This document shows positions 29,621 through 38,728 of a stretch of 64,000 bases of DNA, piece after piece. Positions within the stretch are counted from its first letter, which is position 1; every line of letters starts with the position of its first letter. The stretch is from Chitinophagaceae bacterium (lineage in GTDB: Bacteria > Bacteroidota > Bacteroidia > Chitinophagales > Chitinophagaceae), in contig JADJPV010000006.1 in the NCBI GenBank assembly GCA_016713085.1, positions 1 through 64,000 on the forward strand, given 5' to 3'. Below the pieces are notes generated by a model. That model was not told the origin of the DNA and did no database searches. It saw only the letters and a program-made list of their open reading frames with translations. A program made the position numbers and the translations under genes.

Positions 29621-31336
29621 TTAATAAACATCTTTTTCATACCTGCCCTCTTTCTTCAGCAGTTCCAGGTATTGTTTTGCTTCTTCGTTTGATTTCTGTC
29701 CTTTTTCCACAATGATCTGCAGCAATGTGTTTTCTACATCTTTACTCATGGGGTCTTTTGTTCCGCTTACAAACACCGAAGCTCCATTGCTGATCCAGTT
29801 GTACAGCTCTTCTGCTTTTTGTTGCATACGGTGCTGTACATAAATCTTCTCCTGCTGATCTCTTGAAAAAGCAAGATCAATTTTTGTAAGCACACCTGTC
29901 TGCACATAATTCTGTATTTCTGTCTGGTATAAAAAATCTGTTGTGAACTTCTGTTCACCAAAGAAAAACCAGTTTCTACCAGTTGCACCTGTTGCATCCC
30001 TTTCTGCAAGAAAAGCACGGAATGGAGCCACACCTGTACCCGGGCCAATCATGATCACATCTTTCTCAGCAGCAGGCAATTTAAAATTCTTATCCTTATG
30101 TACATAAAAAGTAATTACTGAATTAACAGGAAGATCACCGAGAAACTCACTGCACAAACCAAAACGCTGCTCATCTTCTGCAAGAAACTGAATTCTGGCC
30201 ACTGTGATATGCACTTCATTTTCTCCATGTGCTGCAGGAGAAGATGATACAGAATATAATCTTGGTGCAATCGGCATTAATATTTTCACTACTTCTTCAA
30301 ACTGTGCAGCGTCTTTCACCGGGTAGATACGAAGCAGATCAACAAGGTCCATTCTTGTATCAGGAATTTCCTGTTGTATAATTGCTGCATACTTTTTTAC
30401 TGTTGATGAAAGCAGGTAACAGATATTGAGATGCTGTGTGAGCAACTCTGAAACTGGAGCTGATACTTTTGCAGTTTGAATTACTTTATTAGCCTCAATA
30501 CCAGTTAGAGAGATTATTTTTTCAACAACTTCTTTCCTGTTTTGCGGAACAATACCGATTGTATCGCCGGGTTCATATTCAATGGCTTCATCACATCCTA
30601 TTTCAATATGATAGGTTGCTTTGTTTGAACCACGATCGTTCAGATTAATATTTGCAAGAACACTACCCCGGTAATATTTTTTCCCAGTTGCCTTTTTAAC
30701 AGGCTGTTGCTGAGGAACAGCCGCTTTTTCAACTGCTTGATTTTCGATTACATTTAAAACATTCCCAAACCATTCCATTGCCTCTTCTTCATAATCAACA
30801 TCACATTTACGCAACGGAACAACCCGCTTTGCACCGAATTTTTCAAATTGCAGATCCAGATCCTCTCCAGTTTTACAAAACATGGGATAGGATGAATCGC
30901 CCAGTGCTAATACACTGAATTTTAAATTGGGCAATGACAACTCATTATCATGTATATGATCATAAAACTTTTTAGCCGGTGCAGGAGGTTCGCCTTCGCC
31001 TTGTGTACTGATTACAACAAAAAAATATTCTTCTTTTGAAAGATCATTCAGGCGATACTGATCCAGTCCAATCAACTTTGCATTTACTCCTCTTTTCTTT
31101 GCCGCTGCAGCTAACTGTGTGGCGAGTTTTTTTGAATTGCCTGTTTCAGTACCAAAAGCAAGACTGATTTTTTTAGTTGCTGCAGATTTTATCTCATGTC
31201 CATTGCTATTGGAAGAACCATTGGTTAAACCATTCGAAACAATTCCGCTCAAATAGCCATTGATCCAAACCAGCTCTTCCTTTGAATAGCCATTCAGAAA
31301 TTCATGCAGTTCCTTTAATCTCGCCTCACCAATCAT
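29621..31336 (-). CDS. cysJ: Sulfite reductase flavoprotein CysJ
   Basis: NADPH-dependent diflavin reductase of about 571 aa that feeds electrons to CysI. A flavodoxin domain (SLAFGTETGNSKKLA, about 53-67; VISTQGEGEPPAPA) is followed by an FAD-binding region (LYSVSSSPA) and the NADPH domain (MIGPGTGVAPFRAFLAER; GTKDPMSKDVENTL), ending in the family's C-terminal aromatic-Tyr tail (GRYEKDVY). I chose the Met at 31336 because the longer frame back to 31399 would overlap cobA and adds Cys/Arg-rich residues unlike the family. It lies 17 bases downstream of cobA. The frame is intact. Confidence 0.94.
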   Translation of the reverse strand: MIGEARLKELHEFLNGYSKEELVWINGYLSGIVSNGLTNGSSNSNGHEIKSAATKKISLAFGTETGNSKKLATQLAAAAKKRGVNAKLIGLDQYRLNDLSKEEYFFVVISTQGEGEPPAPAKKFYDHIHDNELSLPNLKFSVLALGDSSYPMFCKTGEDLDLQFEKFGAKRVVPLRKCDVDYEEEAMEWFGNVLNVIENQAVEKAAVPQQQPVKKATGKKYYRGSVLANINLNDRGSNKATYHIEIGCDEAIEYEPGDTIGIVPQNRKEVVEKIISLTGIEANKVIQTAKVSAPVSELLTQHLNICYLLSSTVKKYAAIIQQEIPDTRMDLVDLLRIYPVKDAAQFEEVVKILMPIAPRLYSVSSSPAAHGENEVHITVARIQFLAEDEQRFGLCSEFLGDLPVNSVITFYVHKDKNFKLPAAEKDVIMIGPGTGVAPFRAFLAERDATGATGRNWFFFGEQKFTTDFLYQTEIQNYVQTGVLTKIDLAFSRDQQEKIYVQHRMQQKAEELYNWISNGASVFVSGTKDPMSKDVENTLLQIIVEKGQKSNEEAKQYLELLKKEGRYEKDVY

Positions 31337-31353
31337 ATTTATCTTTTTGCAGT

Positions 31354-32142
31354 TTATAATTTTTTGAAAACAGACCCGGCTTCGTTTCCGGCAAACCATT
31401 TAAAATCCTGGTGCAGTTTGACAACATCACCAACAATGATTAAGGATGGCGAACTGAATTGCTTTCTGGCAAAATCAGCTGCACATTCTTTCAGTGTTGT
31501 AATATGAACTTGCTGATGACTTGTTGTAGCCTGTTCGATAACAGCAAGTGGCGTTAGTGGCTGGCGTGAAAAGCGCAACAACAATTCAGTCAAGTCAGTA
31601 ATATTTTTTGCGGCCATATAAAACACCAGTGTGTCATTGGTATTAGCCAATGCCTTCCACTTTTCAGTACTGTAAAAACTATTTGGGTTGAATGTAATAA
31701 ACTGCACAGCCTGTGAGTAGTCCCTTGCAGTTAATGGAATACCTGCATAAGCAGAAGCGCCTGATGCAGCTGTAATACCGGGAATAATTTCAAATGGAAT
31801 TTGATTCTCATGCAAAGCCCTTAATTCATCAAGCACATTACTGAAGAAAGCAACATCGCCTCCTTTTAACCGGACAACTGTTTTTCCATTTAATGCATAC
31901 TCAAGAATTAAAGCAGTAACATCTTCCTGCAATAGAGATGCTTCATTGTATCCCTGCTTACCGGCAAGTACAATCAGTGCATCTTTTGCTGCATGTTCAT
32001 CAATGATTTCCGGATTCACCAAACGGTCAACAATAATGACATCTGCTTCAGCCAACCGCTTTTGCAGCTTCACGGTAATCAGTTCCGCATCACCCGGACC
32101 AGCTCCCGCCAGTATAACTTTCCCTTTGGTTGATTGTTTCAT
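31354..32142 (-). CDS. cobA: Uroporphyrinogen-III C-methyltransferase (SUMT)
   Basis: Adds two methyl groups from SAM to uroporphyrinogen III to give precorrin-2, the sirohaem precursor. It is 262 aa. The SAM-binding motif AGAGPGDAELITVKL opens the protein (about 12-26). VRLKGGDVAFF (about 91-101), PGITAASGASAYAGIPLT (about 121-138) and the AVIEQATTSHQ region complete the tetrapyrrole methylase fold. It has no CysG-type oxidase/chelatase domain, so another protein must finish sirohaem. Placement before cysJI and near nirB makes sense since both reductases need sirohaem. An inverted repeat lies 11-28 bases upstream of its start. Confidence 0.94.
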   Translation of the reverse strand: MKQSTKGKVILAGAGPGDAELITVKLQKRLAEADVIIVDRLVNPEIIDEHAAKDALIVLAGKQGYNEASLLQEDVTALILEYALNGKTVVRLKGGDVAFFSNVLDELRALHENQIPFEIIPGITAASGASAYAGIPLTARDYSQAVQFITFNPNSFYSTEKWKALANTNDTLVFYMAAKNITDLTELLLRFSRQPLTPLAVIEQATTSHQQVHITTLKECAADFARKQFSSPSLIIVGDVVKLHQDFKWFAGNEAGSVFKKL

Positions 32143-32150
32143 GTTTATTT

Positions 32151-32170
32151 AGTCTACCCACTGGGTAGGA
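32151..32170. promoter_or_regulatory. Operator- or hairpin-like inverted repeat before cobA
   Basis: AGTCTAC-N7-GTAGGA, containing the perfect stem CTACCC-ACT-GGGTAG. It sits right before the cobA start in the 49-base gap after cysN. The same pattern, AGTCTAC-N7-GTGGAC, is found before cysD (34043-34067), also just upstream of the start codon. It could be a protein-binding site of the Rrf2 type or an RNA hairpin. Confidence 0.45.
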
Positions 32171-32191
32171 ATTATGCGTAAAAAAAATTAA

Positions 32192-33088
32192 TTACTTGAA
32201 CAGCACAGCTGCGACAGTACTGTTGCTGGCTTCCTCAATCAAAATGGCGCTTCCGTTTGCATTAAGCGTTTCATCGCCATCATACACAACCGGCGATGCT
32301 GTTTTAATGGTTGCTTTCACTACTTCATTCAGCTTTACATTTCCTTCAACAGGCTGGCGCTGCAGGCTGTTCACATCTAACTTATACTCCACCTCTTTTA
32401 CAATAGCTCTTACGAGACGGCTGTTATGCTGCAGGTAATACTTATTGCCGGCAATCAATGGTTTCTCATCCATCCAGCAAAGCAATACTTCGAATTCATT
32501 ACTCACCTTAGGAAGATTATCTGATTTTACAATTGAATCGCCACGGCTGATATCAATATCATCAGCCAGTTGTATGGTTACACTCTGTGGTGCAAATACT
32601 TCATCTACTTCTTTTCCTCCAGCCTGTAAATGACTGATGGTTGTTTCGATGCCTGCAGGCAATACAGTTACTTTGTCGCCTTTCTTATAAATTCCACTGA
32701 TCACCTCGCCTGCATAACCACGGTAATCGTGTAATTCTTCTGTTTGAGGACGAATCACTAACTGCACCTGGAAACGTGCATCCGTTAAATTCACATCATT
32801 GTTGATTTCAACCTCTTCCAAAAATTCGAGCAAAGGTTTTCCATCATACCAGGTAATCAACTGAGATCTGTCAACAATATTATCTCCGTTCAATGCACTG
32901 ATAGGAATATAGGTAACATCTTTTAATCCAAGTTGTTTCGCCACTTCGTCTGTTCTGTTCTTGGTTGATTTTTCCAATGCTTCCAGTTGATCGATCAGGA
33001 TGTTTTTACTGTCGTACAGTAAACGACCGATCAAAGTGCTTTTCCCATCATCCACACTGCCTGCTGTTATAAATCTCAACAAATCCAT
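32192..33088 (-). CDS. cysN: Sulfate adenylyltransferase GTPase subunit CysN, internally shortened
   Basis: GTP-driven subunit of ATP sulfurylase. The P-loop GSVDDGKSTLIGRLL (residues 10-24) and the beta-barrel domains 2 and 3 (from about 80) are present, as is the base-contact ISALNGDN. But NRTDE (about 45-49) runs straight into VAKQLGLKD, where relatives have about 119 more residues. Those hold the effector loop, the DAPGH motif and the NKMD motif. The frame is kept across the gap, and the length is 298 aa against about 415 in Bacteroidota. As read the protein cannot bind or hydrolyse GTP normally. An assembly deletion is the first suspicion, since cysD beside it is intact. Confidence 0.85.
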   Translation of the reverse strand: MDLLRFITAGSVDDGKSTLIGRLLYDSKNILIDQLEALEKSTKNRTDEVAKQLGLKDVTYIPISALNGDNIVDRSQLITWYDGKPLLEFLEEVEINNDVNLTDARFQVQLVIRPQTEELHDYRGYAGEVISGIYKKGDKVTVLPAGIETTISHLQAGGKEVDEVFAPQSVTIQLADDIDISRGDSIVKSDNLPKVSNEFEVLLCWMDEKPLIAGNKYYLQHNSRLVRAIVKEVEYKLDVNSLQRQPVEGNVKLNEVVKATIKTASPVVYDGDETLNANGSAILIEEASNSTVAAVLFK

Positions 33089-33119
33089 TATTATTAGAAT
33101 TAAGTCTGTTTAAAAATTA

Positions 33120-34028
33120 TTAGAAGTAGCCGTTCTTTTTTCTGTCTTCCATTGCTGCTTCTGTTACTTTATCGTCTATTCTTGTTTCGCCCCGTTCACT
33201 GATCTTGGTAGCGATAATTTCATTCACCACTTCTTCAAGCGTTGATGCATTTGATTCAACTGCAGCGGTGCAGGTCATATCGCCAACTGTGCGATAACGA
33301 ACTCTCTTTGTTACTACTTTATCGCCTTCAGAAAGTTGTACATGTTCACTCATTGCCACCAGCTGACCTTCATGTTCAATCACTTCCCTGTCATGTGAAA
33401 AATAGATTGAAGGAAGATCAATTTTTTCTGTACGGATATAATTCCAGATATCCAGTTCAGTCCAGTTGCTGATCGGGAACACACGAACATTTTCGCCTTT
33501 CTGTATACGTCCGTTATAAATGCTCCACAATTCAGGTCTTTGCAACTTTGGGTTCCACTGACCAAACTCATCTCTTACAGAAAAAATCCGCTCCTTAGCT
33601 CTTGCCTTTTCTTCATCTCTTCTTGCACCGCCAATGCAGCAATCAAACTTGAATTCTTCAATAGTATCTAACAATGTGTATGTCTGTAACCAGTTGCGGC
33701 TTGGAAATTTTCCTTTTGGCTCGGTAAGGCTTCTCTCTTTGATTGTATCTTCTACTTTTCTTACAACCAAAGTTGCGCCTACGTCATTTGCCATCCAGTC
33801 ACGGAATGCCAATGCTTCAGGAAAATTATGACCTGTATCAATATGCACTAAAGGAAAAGGAATCTTTCCGGGTGCAAATGCTTTTCTTGCTAAATGCACA
33901 AGTGTAATGGAATCCTTGCCTCCGCTGAATAATAAAGCGGGTCTTTCAAACTGTGCCGCAACTTCACGGAAAATGTGAATACTTTCCGCTTCCAACTGCT
34001 CCAGGTAATTTAACTTATATTGACTCAT
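33120..34028 (-). CDS. cysD: Sulfate adenylyltransferase subunit 2 CysD
   Basis: Catalytic ATP-sulfurylase subunit, 302 aa, forming adenosine 5'-phosphosulfate from sulfate and ATP. The PP-loop ATP-binding motif LLFSGGKDSITLVHLA is at about 32-47. FPLVHIDTGHNFPEAL, GGARRDEEKARAKER and the C-terminal RYRTVGDMTCTAAVES are diagnostic. It is followed after 31 bases by cysN, its activating GTPase. A GTCTAC/GTGGAC inverted repeat lies 15-39 bases upstream of the start. The frame is intact. Confidence 0.96.
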   Translation of the reverse strand: MSQYKLNYLEQLEAESIHIFREVAAQFERPALLFSGGKDSITLVHLARKAFAPGKIPFPLVHIDTGHNFPEALAFRDWMANDVGATLVVRKVEDTIKERSLTEPKGKFPSRNWLQTYTLLDTIEEFKFDCCIGGARRDEEKARAKERIFSVRDEFGQWNPKLQRPELWSIYNGRIQKGENVRVFPISNWTELDIWNYIRTEKIDLPSIYFSHDREVIEHEGQLVAMSEHVQLSEGDKVVTKRVRYRTVGDMTCTAAVESNASTLEEVVNEIIATKISERGETRIDDKVTEAAMEDRKKNGYF

Positions 34029-34042
34029 ATTCTTGTTTCTTT

Positions 34043-34067
34043 AAAGTCCACCTGATACGTAGACTTT
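34043..34067. promoter_or_regulatory. Inverted repeat before cysD
   Basis: AAAGTCCAC-N7-GTAGACTTT: 9-base arms pairing at 8 of 9 positions, 15 bases before the cysD start in the 106-base gap after cysH. On the minus strand it reads AGTCTAC-N7-GTGGAC, the same spacing and half-sites as the element before cobA. This suggests a shared regulator, or a translational control hairpin, acting inside the long sulfur operon. Confidence 0.5.
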
Positions 34068-34134
34068 ATATGCAAATAAACACTAAAATCTCCTAACATC
34101 TGTTGATAAATACGCAAACGATTGCTGACCGCCG

Positions 34135-34869
34135 TCAGGATTTTTTTCCTTCTTCAATTTCTGCATGTTCATGCAGTCCGCATTCCTTTTTGCTGCTGTC
34201 TTCCCACCACCAGCGACCGGCCCTGAAATCTTCGTCCGGCCTGATGGCTCTTGTGCAGGGGGCACAACCAATGCTGACAAATCCTTTGTCGTGCAGTGAA
34301 TTATAAGGAACATGATTTTTCTGAATGAATTCATTCAGTTCTGCCCATGTCCAGTGAAGTATGGGGTGAAATTTAATCACCTGGTTGGCTTCATCCCACT
34401 CCAGTTGAGGCACATTCTGTCGGTTGGGACTTTGTTCAGCCCTTAACCCTGTAATCCAGATTTGCTTCCCTTTCAGAGCCCTTTGCAATGGCTCAACCTT
34501 ACGGATAAAACAACATCCCTTCCTGTTTTCAACCGATTCATAAAATGAATTCGGCCCTTTTTCAGTTACAAAATCCTGAATTGCCTCCGCATTTGGATAA
34601 TAGGCTTTGATGGGATGCTGATAAGATTCCAGCGTTTGCCTCCATGTACTGTAGGTTTCAGTAAACATTCTGCCCGTATCAAGCGTAAAGACTTCAATGG
34701 GCAGGTGCTCACTGAAGATCAGGTGACTGATAGCCTGATCTTCTAAGCCAAAACTTGTAGAGAACACAATACTTCCTTCGAATCGTTGATTCAACAATCG
34801 AAGACCTGCTTCTGGACTTTGATCCTTCAGCAGGTTTTCCAGTTCCGTTATAATTGCCTGTTGACTCAT
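34135..34869 (-). CDS. cysH: APS/PAPS reductase CysH (iron-sulfur type)
   Basis: Reduces activated sulfate to sulfite, 244 aa. The PP-loop-like FSTSFGLEDQAI (about 36-47) and FTLDTGRMFTET are present. Cysteine pairs CC in RKGCCFIRKVEPL (about 134-135) and CAPC in SIGCAPCTRAIRP (about 213-216) are the four ligands of the [4Fe-4S] cluster found in APS-reducing enzymes. The catalytic Cys lies in KKECGLHEH near the end. No APS kinase gene is in the operon, which also fits direct APS reduction. The start is two bases after the hom stop. The frame is intact. Confidence 0.94.
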   Translation of the reverse strand: MSQQAIITELENLLKDQSPEAGLRLLNQRFEGSIVFSTSFGLEDQAISHLIFSEHLPIEVFTLDTGRMFTETYSTWRQTLESYQHPIKAYYPNAEAIQDFVTEKGPNSFYESVENRKGCCFIRKVEPLQRALKGKQIWITGLRAEQSPNRQNVPQLEWDEANQVIKFHPILHWTWAELNEFIQKNHVPYNSLHDKGFVSIGCAPCTRAIRPDEDFRAGRWWWEDSSKKECGLHEHAEIEEGKKS

Positions 34870-34871
34870 TT

Positions 34872-36134
34872 TCAGTTGAGATTTAATCCAGCCAGTTCAA
34901 GGCTTTTCTTTTTTAATTTCCTGATCTCCACATCTTCAATAATTGGTTCGGGAGTTAAAATAAGCGATGTGCCGTTTTCTCTCCACCAGTTATTATTAAG
35001 CAATTCTGTTGCAGGTAATACGCCAATCAGATACTTACGGTCGCTTTCTGCATGCCACTCTTCAATCCATTCAAAACGCTCTTTCGGAACAAAGTTCCAG
35101 TCATCAAAGCTAACATATACTTTGAGATAGAAATCAGTTGTCAATTCATTTGGCTGATGATAGTATAATTTCTTATACTCATACTTATAATCATAACGTA
35201 AAGCGGAGATATCACTCAGTACAGCAGATGCTGTGGGGAATGAGCCTGCTCCCTTACCGTAAAAGAATTGCTTATCAGAAAAAGAACTTTCAACCACTGC
35301 ACCATTGTACTCATTCTTTACAAATGACAAATGATCATCATGTTTTACAAACTGAGGTAATACAAATGCAGCCACTTTTCCATTCTGTAACTTTTTTGCC
35401 TGTCCTACCAAACGAATTTCAAAATTCTTTTCACGGCCTACGGAAGCATCAGTTCCCTGTATATTCTGAATACCCGTAAATAAAATCCCTGTTGGTTTTG
35501 AAACGATACCATAAGCATGTAATAGCAGGATTACCCATTTGTTTACTGCATCCCAGCCATCCACATCCAGCGTAGGATCTGCTTCTGCAAAACCTAATTG
35601 CTGAGCCTGTAACAATGCCTGTTTGAAATCAAGCTTCTCTTCAAACATTTTAGTGAGAATATAATTGGTACTGCCATTTACAATTCCCCTGATGCCATGT
35701 AACAGATCATTATCATAATATTCTTCGAGGTTACGGATAACGGGGATAGATGCACAGGCTGATGCTTCGTACAGGAAGGAAAGACCTGTATCAATTTGCA
35801 ACTGTAATAATTCAGGTAAATGTTCTGCAATCATCTTCTTGCTGGCACTCACCACTTCTTTACCATTCTTTAATGCTGTTGAAACAATGTGAAAAGCCGA
35901 TTCACTTTCATTGATCACTTCTACAATTACATTGATCTCTGTATCATTTAGCAACACATTCTTATCGGTTGTAAATAATTCATCCGGGGCATTTCTTTTC
36001 TTTTCAGGATTCTTAATACAAACTTTTTTAATCTTTGCATTCAGCGAAGGGGTTTGCTGCAATACTTTATACAAACCTTCCCCTACCACTCCAAATCCAA
36101 ATAACCCAATGACTAACTGTTTATCTGATGACAT
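34872..36134 (-). CDS. hom: Homoserine dehydrogenase
   Basis: Makes homoserine, the acceptor backbone for methionine, from aspartate semialdehyde. 420 aa. The NAD(P)-binding GLFGFGVVGEGLYKVL is at about 10-25. The catalytic/substrate region YEASACASIPVIRNL, GIVNGSTNYILTKM and FAEADPTLDVDGWDA has the usual Lys and Glu/Asp residues. There is no aspartokinase domain. A C-terminal tail of about 70 residues after the catalytic domain is not ACT-like as far as I can see. It is embedded between metX and cysH, so backbone supply is co-regulated with sulfide supply. The frame is intact. Confidence 0.93.
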   Translation of the reverse strand: MSSDKQLVIGLFGFGVVGEGLYKVLQQTPSLNAKIKKVCIKNPEKKRNAPDELFTTDKNVLLNDTEINVIVEVINESESAFHIVSTALKNGKEVVSASKKMIAEHLPELLQLQIDTGLSFLYEASACASIPVIRNLEEYYDNDLLHGIRGIVNGSTNYILTKMFEEKLDFKQALLQAQQLGFAEADPTLDVDGWDAVNKWVILLLHAYGIVSKPTGILFTGIQNIQGTDASVGREKNFEIRLVGQAKKLQNGKVAAFVLPQFVKHDDHLSFVKNEYNGAVVESSFSDKQFFYGKGAGSFPTASAVLSDISALRYDYKYEYKKLYYHQPNELTTDFYLKVYVSFDDWNFVPKERFEWIEEWHAESDRKYLIGVLPATELLNNNWWRENGTSLILTPEPIIEDVEIRKLKKKSLELAGLNLN

Positions 36135-36156
36135 ACTTAATTTGTTAATTGTTTAT

Positions 36157-37188
36157 TTAATTGCCCTTTTGAGTTTGCTGCAGAAAAGAGTTGATTGCTT
36201 TTGTGATTTGGTCATACTCAGCAAAAAAGCCATCATGACCATAAAATGATTCGATAGTTTTAAAATTTGCCCCGCTGATTGTATTGGCAAGAAACTGCTG
36301 TTCGCTAACAGGAAATAAAATATCATTGCTGATACCGATCACCAGTGTTCTGGCAGTAATTTCTTTTAATGCCAGTTCAATAGAAGAACGGCTGCGGCCA
36401 ACATTATGAGCGTCCATTCCTTTACTAAGAAAATAATAACTGAATGCATTATACCGCTTCACTAATTTTTCGCCCTGGTAACGCTGATAAGATTCACTCT
36501 TGAAGTTTTCCAGCTCATCATTACTTTCTTCAATCTGGCTGATGCCATAAGCATCGTAATGACGGTAAGAAAGTAATGCAATGCTTCTTGCTGCAATCAA
36601 TCCTTCACTGCCTGCATCATCTGCTTTATTTTTCCATGTTTGATCTGCTTCAATAGCCAAACGTTGTGATGAATTGAAAGCAATTCCCCATGCAGAATGA
36701 AAAGCATTGGTTGCGATTGGTACAATATGTTCAAACAATTGCGGTTCTTCAATAGCCCACTCCAGTAATTGCTGACCACCCATGCTGCCGCCAATACCAA
36801 GAAATATTTTTTCGATGCCCAAAGATTTGCGTAATGGATCATAAGCACGAATCATATCTCTTGTAGTGAACCAGGGAAACTCATGATAATAAGGGTCACC
36901 GGTTAAAGGATTTTTATCAAATGGACCAATACTACCATATGCGCTGCCAGGCATGTTGACACATACAATAAAATATTTAGCAGGATCAAATAACTTTCCT
37001 TCACCTACCAAACCAGTCCACCATTCTGAGGGATCACTGTTGGCCGTTAATGCATGAAAAATCCAAACCACATTGCTTTTTGATTCATTCAGCTTACCCA
37101 ATGTCGTATAGGCTAAATGATATTCATTGAGCAGTGCACCCGATTCTAACCTGAATGGTTTATTATATGAAAATATTTCTGTTGACAT
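36157..37188 (-). CDS. metX: Homoserine O-acetyltransferase MetX
   Basis: Activates homoserine with acetyl-CoA for direct sulfhydrylation. 343 aa, alpha/beta-hydrolase fold. The nucleophile elbow is GIGGSMGGQQLLEW (Ser at about 135). ANSDPSEWWTGLVG near 50 is a MetX family stretch. The Asp in GISNDILFP and the His in FYGHDGFFAEY complete the triad. It is 22 bases upstream of hom and 107 bases downstream of metY. MetX is named rather than the succinyl enzyme because MetY follows the acetyl route; the acyl donor is not proven by sequence. The frame is intact. Confidence 0.94.
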   Translation of the reverse strand: MSTEIFSYNKPFRLESGALLNEYHLAYTTLGKLNESKSNVVWIFHALTANSDPSEWWTGLVGEGKLFDPAKYFIVCVNMPGSAYGSIGPFDKNPLTGDPYYHEFPWFTTRDMIRAYDPLRKSLGIEKIFLGIGGSMGGQQLLEWAIEEPQLFEHIVPIATNAFHSAWGIAFNSSQRLAIEADQTWKNKADDAGSEGLIAARSIALLSYRHYDAYGISQIEESNDELENFKSESYQRYQGEKLVKRYNAFSYYFLSKGMDAHNVGRSRSSIELALKEITARTLVIGISNDILFPVSEQQFLANTISGANFKTIESFYGHDGFFAEYDQITKAINSFLQQTQKGN

Positions 37189-37230
37189 TTACTGTTATCG
37201 TCTTTTGAATCTTTATCAGCTGAATTAAAA

Positions 37231-37257
37231 ACAAAGCGTACAAGAGTGTGACACAAC
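37231..37257. repeat. 27-base repeat, copy 1 (metY-metX gap)
   Basis: ACAAAGCGTACAAGAGTGTGACACAAC here and a 27-base relative at 56290-56316 differ at four positions, all of them transitions. Copy 1 lies in the metY-metX gap antisense to the operon, copy 2 between nif3 and the zinc-ribbon gene in the sense direction. It may be a small dispersed intergenic element. Confidence 0.5.
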
Positions 37258-37295
37258 GCAGACACATTCATGTACCTGCGCTGGTCAACTGCTCT

Positions 37296-38621
37296 TTATC
37301 CTACTAATTCTTTTTCAAATACTGCCTGGAAAGCCTGTTCAATATCTGCTTTAATATCATCAATATGCTCAATACCCACACTGATGCGTACTAAGTTTGG
37401 ATCTACTCCTGATGCTATCTGTTCAGTTTCGCTTAACTGTTCATGTGTAGTGCTTGCCGGATGAATGGCCAATGTTTTTGCATCACCCACATTTGCCAGG
37501 TGACTGATCAGTTTCAATGAATTGATAAACTTCTCAGCATTTGCTCTTCCGCCTTTAATACCTACCTGTAATACGCCACCAAATCCATTGGTTAAATATT
37601 TCTTCGCCAGTTCATGATAAGGATTGCTTTTCAATCCCGGATACAATACAAACTCAACAGATGGATGTGTTTCCAGCCATTGTGCCAATGCCAATGCATT
37701 CTGTACATGACGTTCAACACGAAGCGAAAGTGTTTCAAGCCCCTGTAACAACAGGAATGAATTGAACGGGCTTTGAGCAGAACCAAAATCTCTCAAACCT
37801 TCTACCCTTGCACGGATAATGAATGCAATATTTGGTAAACCCAAAGGATTGCCTTCACCAAAAATATCCCAGAATTTCAATCCATGATAACCTTCACTTG
37901 GTTCTGTAAACTGCGGAAACTTTCCGTTACCCCAGTTATAGTTACCACCATCAACAATTACACCACCAATAGTTGTACCATGACCACCGATCCATTTTGT
38001 TGCACTTTCAACAACAATATTTGATCCTTGTTCAATTGGGTGGAACAAATAACCACCGGCTCCAAATGGATTGTCAACGATTAATGGCAGATCATATTCC
38101 TTCGCCAGATCGGCAAATTTTTTAAAGTCAGGAATATTTAAGCGGGGATTACCAATGGTTTCTAAATAGATCGCTTTTGTATTCTTGTCGATATGCTTTA
38201 CAAAACTTTCTGCATCATCACCATCGGCAAAGCGTGCTTCAACACCAAGACGTTTGAAAGCTACTTTGAACTGGTTGTAGGTTCCGCCATATAAATAGGA
38301 AGTAGAAATAAAATTATCACCTGCCTGCAGAATATTGTTCAGTGCAATAAACTGTGCAGCCTGTCCGCTGCCCACTGCCAATGCAGCTACACCGCCTTCC
38401 AGTGCTGCGATGCGTTGTTCAAACACATCACTGGTTGGATTCATGATACGGGTATAGATATTTCCGAATGCTCTTAAGCCAAATAAATTAGCAGCATGTT
38501 CACTGTTATCAAAGCCATAGGAAGTTGTTTGATAAATTGGTACAGCACGTGATTTTGTAGTTGGATCGATTTGCTGACCTGCATGCAATTGCAATGTTTC
38601 AAAATGAAGTTTGTTACTCAT
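37296..38621 (-). CDS. metY: O-acetylhomoserine sulfhydrylase MetY
   Basis: PLP enzyme that condenses O-acetylhomoserine with sulfide to homocysteine. 441 aa. Family opening FETLQLHAGQQIDPTTKSRAVPIYQTTS, the PLP-phosphate site AALAVGSGQAAQ, the Asp in LIVDNPFG and the Schiff-base Lys in VESATKWIGGHGT (about 209) are all visible. SVGIEHIDDIKADIEQA closes the protein. It is the first full gene of the sulfur/methionine operon, immediately downstream of the Cys-rich leader. The enzyme uses the sulfide made by CysJI at the operon's far end. The frame is intact. Confidence 0.95.
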   Translation of the reverse strand: MSNKLHFETLQLHAGQQIDPTTKSRAVPIYQTTSYGFDNSEHAANLFGLRAFGNIYTRIMNPTSDVFEQRIAALEGGVAALAVGSGQAAQFIALNNILQAGDNFISTSYLYGGTYNQFKVAFKRLGVEARFADGDDAESFVKHIDKNTKAIYLETIGNPRLNIPDFKKFADLAKEYDLPLIVDNPFGAGGYLFHPIEQGSNIVVESATKWIGGHGTTIGGVIVDGGNYNWGNGKFPQFTEPSEGYHGLKFWDIFGEGNPLGLPNIAFIIRARVEGLRDFGSAQSPFNSFLLLQGLETLSLRVERHVQNALALAQWLETHPSVEFVLYPGLKSNPYHELAKKYLTNGFGGVLQVGIKGGRANAEKFINSLKLISHLANVGDAKTLAIHPASTTHEQLSETEQIASGVDPNLVRISVGIEHIDDIKADIEQAFQAVFEKELVG

Positions 38622-38680
38622 GATTGTAATGAATGAAAGGTTATTTAATTGAAATTATGTAGTGAGAAAAAGAGTGTGAA

Positions 38681-38728
38681 CCTTCCCGTCGGGGGATCGG
38701 AAATGAATAGGTATGCCTTACGGCATAC
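38681..38728 (-). promoter_or_regulatory. Hairpins flanking the leader stop before metY
   Basis: Perfect inverted repeat GTATGCC-TTAC-GGCATAC (38711-38728) overlaps the last three codons and the stop of the Cys-rich leader frame. A second, shorter stem (TCCC/GGGA, 38684-38696) follows towards metY. A ribosome held at the cysteine codons would cover the first stem. That placement is what an attenuator requires, but no U-run follows, so any effect would more likely be on translation or RNA stability than on termination. Confidence 0.5.

Noticed and set aside
31337..31399. A longer N-terminus for CysJ
   Set aside because: It overlaps cobA and adds residues unlike any flavodoxin-reductase start.
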